The notes below the pieces were generated by a model that made no database searches, had not been told where the DNA came from, and worked only from the letters and a program-made list of their open reading frames with translations. Source: Candidatus Bathyarchaeota archaeon (GTDB lineage: Archaea > Thermoproteota > Bathyarchaeia > Bathyarchaeales > Bathyarchaeaceae). Taken from it: 6,589 nt of DNA. The position numbers were made by a program, and so were the translations under genes. Positions 1-5,452 of the stretch are shown here, piece by piece; position 1 is the stretch's first letter, and each line of letters starts with the position of its first letter. The DNA lies in assembly GCA_020344715.1 (NCBI GenBank), contig CP070828.1, positions 468,346 through 474,934 of the forward strand, read 5' to 3'.

Positions 1-1152
1 CAGAAAGTGCCCTGGAAATCCCTCGTGAACTGCGGTGTTCGCAATGCTCGCATAGTTCAAGTGCTTGCCAAGATTGCCAGCTTCGTGAGGTCTGGTCACG
101 ATATAGTTCCCGACTTGTTTAGAATCAAATTTTCCTGGACTAACCAAAGCAGCAAACGGGAGTAGAGGAGCCATGAAAGCAGGGGTCTCCTCAACAAGTA
201 GTTTATCCTCTTCGTATACCGTTGCAAGTTGCCTTTCCATGACAAACCGACGCGCGGCCACCATTTGCTCACGAGTGGCGTTGAGCGCTTCTTCAAAGTT
301 TTTAGGAGCTTTCTCTTCTATTAGCTCCAAAGCCTCTTTAACACTCATACCGGGCGCAATCTGTTCCCCAAGTCTGGTTCTTTCTTTCTTCAGTTTTCGT
401 AGGTAATCTACGCCCAAATCATGGATTTCGTCGGAACTCATTCCCAGCCCTCTTAGTTGTAGGAGCTTCTCAAACTTTTCGGCACCAAGAGCCCATTCCG
501 ATTTTGTTTTCGGTAGTAAATTCTCTAACCACTTCGAATGTTGCTTGATGGGTTCGCCAAGCTGGTCGATGCTGTTCTTAAGTCTTGCATGCAGGTCTTC
601 AGGGATCATGCCTTTTGTGGCATTCAGAATAAATTGCAGAAGGGATGGAATGCGCTGGCAACTCTCAAGTGCGATTTGGGTCCAAAGCTTGACGGGCTTG
701 GATTTTTCGAATCTTGTTCGAAACTGCTCTAAGTATGAAGGCAGATTTTCGAGGCGGGCAACGATCGCATCTATCCTCTTTTCGATTGGAGCATAGTCTC
801 TAGTTAGCATAATGAAAAGAACCCCGCCAATCTCGTCAAATGCGTCTGGATTCATCTCGAAGGTACGCTGCTCATGAATCTGAAACTTAAACAATTCGTA
901 GACATGCTGCATGACCTTCCAATCAATCTTGTTATCATCGTTCAACGTATCGACGTCGATTTCTTCCTTTAACTTCGCAACCCATTCTTCAATCAGGGCG
1001 AAAGTGTCAAAGATGTTCTTCACACTTCCATCAGGAAGCTTCCAGTCATAGGGCTCATGCAAGCCAAAGAAAGTAGCAAGAGTCGGGTTTTCTTCTAGCA
1101 CCTTCTCGAACATTTCTCGGTTGAGTTTTTCGAATTGCTCGTCAGCCTTCAT
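1..1152 (-). CDS. DUF885-family putative metallopeptidase, 3'-truncated by window edge
   Basis: The frame is open from an ATG at 1152 to the left edge, giving 384 residues with no stop; the C-terminus lies outside. The visible end carries HEGFPGH (residues 376-382), the His-Glu-x-x-Pro-Gly-His signature of DUF885 proteins, thought to bind a metal as in HExxH peptidases. Other family-like stretches are FFGLHEP near residue 30 and WALGAEKFEKLL near residue 220. DUF885 proteins are usually about 550-600 residues, so roughly 200 residues are probably missing from view. There is no signal peptide or membrane segment, so a cytoplasmic location is expected. The ATG is preferred over an in-frame GTG seven codons upstream because GGTGA sits just before the ATG and the same arrangement recurs in the duplicate at 3198. 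The substrate is unknown; most family members are uncharacterised. The gene lies downstream of a subtilase on the same strand, separated by 389 bp with its own promoter. Confidence 0.88.
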   Translation of the reverse strand, partial: MKADEQFEKLNREMFEKVLEENPTLATFFGLHEPYDWKLPDGSVKNIFDTFALIEEWVAKLKEEIDVDTLNDDNKIDWKVMQHVYELFKFQIHEQRTFEMNPDAFDEIGGVLFIMLTRDYAPIEKRIDAIVARLENLPSYLEQFRTRFEKSKPVKLWTQIALESCQRIPSLLQFILNATKGMIPEDLHARLKNSIDQLGEPIKQHSKWLENLLPKTKSEWALGAEKFEKLLQLRGLGMSSDEIHDLGVDYLRKLKKERTRLGEQIAPGMSVKEALELIEEKAPKNFEEALNATREQMVAARRFVMERQLATVYEEDKLLVEETPAFMAPLLPFAALVSPGKFDSKQVGNYIVTRPHEAGNLGKHLNYASIANTAVHEGFPGHFL

Positions 1153-1156
1153 TGTT

Positions 1157-1161
1157 TCACC
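1157..1161 (-). promoter_or_regulatory. Shine-Dalgarno GGTGA of the DUF885 gene
   Basis: GGTGA on the minus strand lies four bases before the ATG at 1152 and matches the archaeal anti-SD core. The spacing is rather short, but the site fixes the ATG as the start over the upstream in-frame GTG. The identical sequence and spacing are found at 3203-3207 before the truncated copy. Confidence 0.6.
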
Positions 1162-1190
1162 AGCCAAGAGCACAATATTAACTGACCTAG

Positions 1191-1206
1191 AAATATAACC
1201 TTTTTA
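1191..1206 (-). promoter_or_regulatory. Archaeal promoter (BRE + TATA box) of the DUF885 gene
   Basis: Read on the minus strand, the block is AAAAAGG followed by TTATATTT (TATA at 1198-1191), with a purine-rich BRE-like flank directly upstream. A start site about 25 bases downstream would fall near 1170, giving a short leader of about 18 nt that contains GGTGA. The whole block is repeated at 3237-3252, but with TTACATTT in place of TTATATTT. Confidence 0.6.
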
Positions 1207-1213
1207 CCAGAAA

Positions 1214-1541
1214 CACCGTCTGGACAGCACACACACTGGAATCTGGCAAACAGTGTATAACCCTGCTCCGACACATGGGGCGATGTTTCCGGAAAAGCAA
1301 ATACACCCGAGGATACAATGCTAGAAGAGCTGCAATTCTACGGAAAAGACCTTTCTTCCTCTCAATCCATCTTACTTCTTGCCTTTCTTGTCTCGTTAAG
1401 ACTCTGTCAACAATCCGCAGGTTGGCGTGCATCCCTCGTCCGCAAAGGATGAGAAGCTGCAGACTTCAGTTTTTTGACACAGGCAAAAAAAAGGAGGAGA
1501 TGTTGGAATTGCTTTTTCTATTTTCCCCAGTGCTAGTGCCG
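1214..1541. other. Intergenic region between DUF885 gene and subtilase 1
   Basis: No convincing gene is seen. The part up to about 1370 is the more diverged half of the duplicated upstream region. The part from 1440 to 1541 holds the downstream region of subtilase 1, with a T8 tract on the minus strand. A weak hairpin GAAG/CTTC (1453-1467) followed by T6 (1470-1475) could stop plus-strand transcripts, but no plus-strand gene precedes it. An open plus-strand frame crossing this region is arginine-rich at first and runs into the antisense of the subtilase, so it is not called. Confidence 0.6.
1485..1492 (-). terminator. Oligo-T terminator of subtilase 1
   Basis: Eight consecutive T on the minus strand follow a pyrimidine-rich CTCCTCC, about 50 bases past the subtilase stop codon. 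Archaeal RNA polymerase can terminate at oligo-T tracts without a strong hairpin. The layout resembles the CTCCCC-T7 tract after subtilase 2. Confidence 0.5.
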
Positions 1542-2867
1542 CTAGTTCGACTTGTCACTGGCCACAAACAACGCGGTATCGGCTTGGAGGAAGCCGCTTC
1601 CCCAGTCTGGGCCGTACCAATTGAAGTAGTATGGATAGCCAGGCACATCGTATGCCCACGAGCCATCAGCCGGAATTGGAAGACCTGCGGCAGCAGTCTT
1701 AAGGATTTTTTCAATGTCTTCTTGTCTATTCTTCGGATACGACTGTAGGACTAGGGCCGCGATGCCTGAGACGTGTGGTGCTGCCATGCTTGTGCCCCAA
1801 AGATAGTAGTACCCAAGGCTGTAGCTGAAATAGGGCTTGTAGGGTCCCACGATAGCTGCGCCTGGAGCTGTAACGTCTAGATGCCAAGCTTTCTGTCCAA
1901 GGTCCTTGTTTGGTCTCGAGCTGAGGTAGTCGAGGAAGAGATGCCAGTTGTTTCCCCAATAGTCGGGTGTGTTAAGCTCTTCAGCCACGTCGTTCAGCCA
2001 CCATCTCGCTGGGTAGTCTATCCACTGTTCTGTCCATCCAGCCATGGCACAGGATATGACCTGGGGATATGCCCCGGGGTAACCCATGCCTGCATAGCCT
2101 TCGTTGCCTGCAGAGGCCACTACAATCACCTTCTTCTTGATGGCGTAGTCTATCGCAGCTTCAATCATTGGTGATGGATCGTCCCCGCCGAGACTCATGC
2201 TGATGATCACTGGACCATCTAGGGTCCCAGCTAGGTCGGCTACGTAGTAGATTCCTGATGCGACCATTGCGTCAGTTCCTCCAGCGAAGTATTCGATTCC
2301 CCCTGGATAGGGAACCGCCCAAGCATCTAGGACAAGCACCGGAATTATCGTGGCTTCTGGCGCAACGCCTCTGACCCAGAAATAGTTGTTGTAGTTGTAG
2401 CCTACAATTGTGCTGGTTACGTGGGTGCCGTGGCCCGAACCCTCGAAGGGCTTGGTTATGAATCCTCTGTCATCTCGGAGTGGGCCCATCCAGAAACCAT
2501 CATCCCACCAAATGTCATGGGTGAAGCCCTTGCCCAACTCCCAAGCGATGTTTGCCTCATAGAAGAACCATGGCCACATCTCTAACAGGCCTGTGTCTAG
2601 CACTGCCACGTACACGCCCTCACCATCGTTTTCAACGTCCGCGTCGACCATGTCAATCCAGAAAGGTGTCGCCTCAGCAAGACTCTCAGTAGCCATCATT
2701 GAATCTGCCTCTATCTCATATGCGAACTCCTCTCTGAACATCATCACGTCAAAGGAGAGCCCCAAATCAGGCTCTGCGGTTGAGGTCACGATCGGGATCA
2801 TTGCAACTGGCAGTATACTCACTAGTAGTATTGCTATTGCGATTTGTGCAAATGACTTGCTCTTCAA
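1542..2867 (-). CDS. Secreted subtilisin-like serine protease (S8 family), subtilase 1
   Basis: This is a complete 441-residue S8 peptidase that should hydrolyse peptide bonds outside the cell. Counting from the TTG at 2867, the catalytic Asp is residue 91 (VAVLDTG), His 146 (GHGTHVTST), the oxyanion-hole Asn 255 (ASAGNEG) and Ser 360 (GTSMAAPHVSG). Residues 2-30 form a signal peptide: KSKS, then a long hydrophobic stretch ending near VTSTAEP. There is no C-terminal anchor, so the protein is probably released. TTG 2867 is chosen because GGGAG lies eight bases upstream and the signal peptide begins there; a TTG at 2891 adds eight residues but has no SD. Only about 60 residues separate the signal peptide from the catalytic Asp, too few for a usual I9 prodomain plus mature N-terminus. 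The sequence is rich in Trp and Tyr. It clearly resembles subtilase 2 at 5453-6589 (DGEGVYVAV, PGAYPQVIS, MAGWT). The truncated DUF885 copy lies just upstream on the same strand. Confidence 0.93.
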   Translation of the reverse strand: MKSKSFAQIAIAILLVSILPVAMIPIVTSTAEPDLGLSFDVMMFREEFAYEIEADSMMATESLAEATPFWIDMVDADVENDGEGVYVAVLDTGLLEMWPWFFYEANIAWELGKGFTHDIWWDDGFWMGPLRDDRGFITKPFEGSGHGTHVTSTIVGYNYNNYFWVRGVAPEATIIPVLVLDAWAVPYPGGIEYFAGGTDAMVASGIYYVADLAGTLDGPVIISMSLGGDDPSPMIEAAIDYAIKKKVIVVASAGNEGYAGMGYPGAYPQVISCAMAGWTEQWIDYPARWWLNDVAEELNTPDYWGNNWHLFLDYLSSRPNKDLGQKAWHLDVTAPGAAIVGPYKPYFSYSLGYYYLWGTSMAAPHVSGIAALVLQSYPKNRQEDIEKILKTAAAGLPIPADGSWAYDVPGYPYYFNWYGPDWGSGFLQADTALFVASDKSN

Positions 2868-2875
2868 GTGTATTT

Positions 2876-2880
2876 CTCCC
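2876..2880 (-). promoter_or_regulatory. Shine-Dalgarno GGGAG deciding the TTG start of subtilase 1
   Basis: GGGAG on the minus strand is followed by an eight-base spacer and TTG at 2867. The alternative TTG at 2891 is preceded by an AT-rich stretch with no SD. This site therefore supports the 441-residue form. Confidence 0.55.
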
Positions 2881-2958
2881 TTCTTCTCCAAATCTTAATG
2901 TCGCAGCCTAGTATCAACTGCACACAATAAGAAATTTGTGGAGATATGTTCTATTTGG

Positions 2959-3198
2959 TCAGTTAACCAGCTGAGAAACAAAGCTACAAGGTTTCTCAAG
3001 TTCCTTGTGGCGATTACCTGAAGCATCGAAATCGATCTTCTCCTTCAACCCTTCGAAACCACTCTTCACACTTCCATCGGGAAGTTTCCAGTCACAGGGC
3101 TCATGTAAACCAAAGAAAGTAGCAAGAGTCGGGTTTTCTTCCAATACCTTCTCAAACATCTCCCAGTTGAGTTTCTCAAATTGCTCATCAGCACTCAT
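2959..3198 (-). pseudogene. Truncated DUF885 gene copy (79 residues)
   Basis: The first 45 codons match the DUF885 gene at 1-1152 with three amino-acid changes (K2S, R12W, Y35C) and eleven synonymous codon changes. After SVK (residue 45) the copy lacks about 14 residues present in the full gene, then resumes briefly (GLKEKIDFD against KLKEEIDVD). It ends in an unrelated tail, ASGNRHKELEKPCSFVSQLVN split by no recognisable motif, before a TGA at 2961-2959. It lacks the HEGFPGH metal motif, so it cannot be an active peptidase. The ATG at 3198 is chosen by GGTGA just upstream; an in-frame GTG at 3219 would add seven residues. It may be a relic, or a small expressed protein: its reading frame is intact and its substitutions are mostly silent. 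It lies 67-91 bp upstream of subtilase 1, depending on that gene's start, in the same orientation and with no terminator between. Confidence 0.75.
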
Positions 3199-3415
3199 TG
3201 TTTCACCAGCCAAGAGCACAATATTAACTGACCTAGAAATGTAACCTTTTTACCAGAAAAACAGTTCAAGCAGCACAAACGCTGGAATCTGGCAAACCGC
3301 GTACAACCCTGCTTCTACCTCTGGAACAACGTTTCTGAAAAAGCAAGTATGCTCTATAGCAATAGGACAAGAAGAGCTCCGGTTACGAAGAATAAGCCTT
3401 TCTCTTTCTCATCCC
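3064..3415 (-). repeat. Direct repeat copy B: DUF885 5' end plus promoter and upstream region
   Basis: This is the partner of 1018-1370, in the same orientation. The 61-nt leader block (3199-3259) differs from copy A only at 3241. Beyond about 3260 the match weakens but can be followed to near 3415, and the rest of the intergenic region is then unique. The outer boundary is approximate. Confidence 0.85.
3237..3252 (-). promoter_or_regulatory. Duplicated DUF885 promoter with altered TATA box
   Basis: On the minus strand this reads AAAAAGG followed by TTACATTT. It equals the promoter at 1191-1206 except for T to C inside the TATA box (position 3241 on the plus strand). Activity may be reduced but not necessarily lost. 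If active, it would drive the truncated DUF885 copy and possibly subtilase 1. Confidence 0.45.
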
Positions 3416-3522
3416 GCGTGCCCATTTGGCCAGGAATGAGCAGGTTTGACTCCAACGCTTATAGAACAATATTTCTCAAACGTTAAATATTCCCTAAGAC
3501 AAGAAGCAAAAGGGCTGCAGTT
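3416..3522 (+). promoter_or_regulatory. Probable promoter region of the beta-helix/dockerin gene
   Basis: Two AT-rich candidate TATA boxes precede the plus-strand gene: CTTATAGAA at 3458-3466 and GTTAAATATT at 3482-3491. Taking about 25 bases to the start site, the first gives a leader of about 35 nt containing AAGGG (3510-3514), a weak SD eight bases before the TTG. The second gives a leader of only about 10 nt. The sequence does not decide between them. The rest of this stretch shows nothing recognisable. Confidence 0.4.
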
Positions 3523-5382
3523 TTGAGGAAAAGAATAGCTTCCCTTTTCATCCCCTTCATAATCCTGCTCTTTCTGGCATCACTTCCAACTCCGTTAGTA
3601 CCCTTGGCTGAAGCTGGCTCAACAACATGGCATGTACCTGGAGATTTTCTCACAATTCAAGACGCCATAGACGCTTCTGACCCAGGCGACGTAGTTCTTG
3701 TGGCCCCAGGAACCTATTATGAGCACCTTTCGATATCCAAAAGCAACATGACCTTGATAGGAGAAAGCCCCCTAACTACAGTGATCGACGGAAATCAAAC
3801 GTCTAGTGTCGTTTTTCTCAATGCGAAAAATGTGACTCTACAAGGCTTCAAAATCCAGAATGGAATATTCGGAATCAATATGGTTCAGTCCAAGAATTGC
3901 ACAATAAGCAGTAACGTGGTAACCCTGAACACCGATGAAGGTGTACGAGTTTGGTGGGAAAGCAACAATAACACAATTGCGGACAACAACGTGGTCTTCA
4001 ACAATGGTTATGGCATAAGAAACATGCTTAGTTCCAACGAAAACACAATCGCAAACAATACCATAACCGACAACGAATACGGGATAGCAATTGCCAACAG
4101 CATGTCCGCATTTCTCAAGAACAACAATCTCGCAGACAACACCTATAACTTCGGCGTACAAGGCGGCTACCCATACGAGTTCATTCACAACATAGACCTG
4201 TCAAACACCATAAACGGAGATCCGATCATTTACCTGAGGAACCAGACAGACTTGACGATTGATCCCTCAACCTACCCAGCAGTAGGATACCTTGCACTCA
4301 TAAATTCCCAAAACATCACTATAAGAAATCTGAACATATCGAACAACGTCCAAGGCATCCTTATCGCAAACACAACAAACTCCAACGTCCAAAACGTTGA
4401 TGTCTCCAACAATTTGCATGGAATCCAGCTCCTCTGCTCCAACGACAATTACATTGGAAACAACACACTACAACCAAGCCTCGGAGAGACAACTGCTCTA
4501 TACCTCATGAAGGCGAAGTTCAACACGATCGCAAACAACCGAATCACGTCTAGCTACAAAGCTGTCCACCTGATTGACTATTCAACTAACAACACCATCA
4601 CTGGAAACACGCTGACGGACAACGCATATGCCATGTTCATACAGGTCTACTCCAGTGGAAACACCCTCTTCCATAATAATTTCGTCAACAACGCTGAACA
4701 GGTAAGTAGTTCATGGTCAAACAATACATGGGACAACGGCTACCCGTCTGGCGGAAACTACTGGAGTGACTATACAGGAGAGGATCTCGATGGCGATGAC
4801 ATCGGAGACGTCCCGTACACAATCGACCTATCCAATCAAGACCACTATCCACTCATGTACCCTGCAGGAGGAGAAGAATTCACAAACATAGCCATCACGA
4901 ACGTCACAACGAACCTCACAGAAGCCTACGAAGGAGAAACAGTCGACATCATGGTCACCGTAGTCAACCAAGCCCTGACATCACAGACGTTCAACGTCAC
5001 AGCCTACTACGACAATGATCCGATTGGAGTCCAAACTGTGACCGATTTGGCCTCGAGCACCGACATAACTATAACCTTCTACTGGACCTCGACCAATGTG
5101 ACCCCCAAGAACTACACAATCAAAGCGACGGCGACTCAGGTGCCCGGGGAAACCAACTTGAGCGACAACACCTACATCGATGGGACGGTGAGAGTAAAAT
5201 TGCAGGGAGACGTAAACGGCGACAATGCAGTTGACGTTGTTGACCTCACAATAGTCTCACTAGCATATGGCTACTTCGACGGAGAACCAGGCTACAACCC
5301 AGTTGCGGACATAAACAAAGATGATCTTGTTGACATGCGGGATCTCGTAATAGTAGCTCGACACCTTGGCGAAACAGCATAG
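3523..5382 (+). CDS. Exported beta-helix (NosD/CASH-like) protein with CARDB and C-terminal dockerin domains
   Basis: The protein has 619 residues. Residues 1-31 are a signal peptide (RKR, hydrophobic core, cleavage near AEAGS). Residues 37-445 form a right-handed parallel beta-helix, opening with the typical WHVPGDFLTIQDAIDAS and APGTYYEHLSI, then Asn-rich rungs of the NNTIANNTITDN type, and closing with GNYWSDYTGEDLDGDDIGD, common in archaeal NosD-like proteins. Residues about 452-558 resemble CARDB, an adhesion-type beta-sandwich. Residues 561-617 are a dockerin with two EF-hand-like calcium loops: D563-N565-D567-D571-D574 and D596-N598-D600-D604-D607. About twenty N-x-S/T sequons suggest heavy N-glycosylation. 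No membrane anchor is seen. The start is TTG; the frame is closed by a stop at 3484-3486 with no ATG or GTG between. Beta-helices of this kind often bind or cleave polysaccharides, but no catalytic residues can be assigned. A copper-site role as in true NosD is not supported. The gene converges on subtilase 2. Confidence 0.9.
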   Translation: MRKRIASLFIPFIILLFLASLPTPLVPLAEAGSTTWHVPGDFLTIQDAIDASDPGDVVLVAPGTYYEHLSISKSNMTLIGESPLTTVIDGNQTSSVVFLNAKNVTLQGFKIQNGIFGINMVQSKNCTISSNVVTLNTDEGVRVWWESNNNTIADNNVVFNNGYGIRNMLSSNENTIANNTITDNEYGIAIANSMSAFLKNNNLADNTYNFGVQGGYPYEFIHNIDLSNTINGDPIIYLRNQTDLTIDPSTYPAVGYLALINSQNITIRNLNISNNVQGILIANTTNSNVQNVDVSNNLHGIQLLCSNDNYIGNNTLQPSLGETTALYLMKAKFNTIANNRITSSYKAVHLIDYSTNNTITGNTLTDNAYAMFIQVYSSGNTLFHNNFVNNAEQVSSSWSNNTWDNGYPSGGNYWSDYTGEDLDGDDIGDVPYTIDLSNQDHYPLMYPAGGEEFTNIAITNVTTNLTEAYEGETVDIMVTVVNQALTSQTFNVTAYYDNDPIGVQTVTDLASSTDITITFYWTSTNVTPKNYTIKATATQVPGETNLSDNTYIDGTVRVKLQGDVNGDNAVDVVDLTIVSLAYGYFDGEPGYNPVADINKDDLVDMRDLVIVARHLGETA

Positions 5383-5400
5383 TCGTTAGAAACACCACTG

Positions 5401-5407
5401 TTTTTTT
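5401..5407 (+). terminator. Oligo-T terminator of the beta-helix/dockerin gene
   Basis: T7 lies 19 bases after the stop codon. It is flanked by CACC (5393-5396) and GGTG (5408-5411), which could pair with the T tract in the loop. As elsewhere in archaea, the T run itself is the likely signal. Confidence 0.5.
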
Positions 5408-5417
5408 GGTGCTACAC

Positions 5418-5424
5418 AAAAAAA
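5418..5424 (-). terminator. Oligo-T terminator of subtilase 2
   Basis: On the minus strand CTCCCC is followed by T7, about 30 bases past the stop codon at 5453. It lies back to back with the plus-strand T tract at 5401-5407, as expected between convergent genes. Confidence 0.5.
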
Positions 5425-5452
5425 GGGGAGAGTGATGGGTCTCAGACAGAGG

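Larger units (their letters stand above)
1018..1370 (-). repeat. Direct repeat copy A: DUF885 5' end plus promoter and upstream region
   Basis: This segment is repeated in the same orientation at 3064-3415, about 2046 bp away. Three zones differ in conservation. The coding part (45 codons, 1018-1152) matches at 118 of 135 bases by hand count. The leader/promoter block (1153-1213) matches at 60 of 61. The region further upstream, to about 1370, is recognisable (for example the shared CTGGAATCTGGCAAAC) but has many substitutions and small indels. The outer boundary is approximate. Confidence 0.85.

Noticed and set aside
1214..1541. tRNA, small RNA or insertion sequence in the intergenic region
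   Set aside because: No cloverleaf, no transposase frame and no terminal inverted repeats were found by eye; the conserved part is explained by the duplication.
1275..1748. Plus-strand open frame of 157 codons
   Set aside because: Its second half is the antisense of the clearly coding subtilase 1, its first half is duplicated non-coding sequence, and it shows no recognisable domain or SD.
3838..4188. Minus-strand open frame of 116 codons opposite the beta-helix gene
   Set aside because: It is a mirror of the repetitive Asn-rich beta-helix codons; composition follows from the sense strand.
3900..4700. Repeated Asn-rich motifs as a DNA repeat array or CRISPR
   Set aside because: The periodicity is at protein level (beta-helix rungs) with variable codons and no fixed repeat/spacer pattern.
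3523..5382. Naming the beta-helix protein NosD with a role in nitrous oxide reductase maturation
   Set aside because: Only the beta-helix fold is shared; CARDB and dockerin domains and the absence of nos genes argue against that role.
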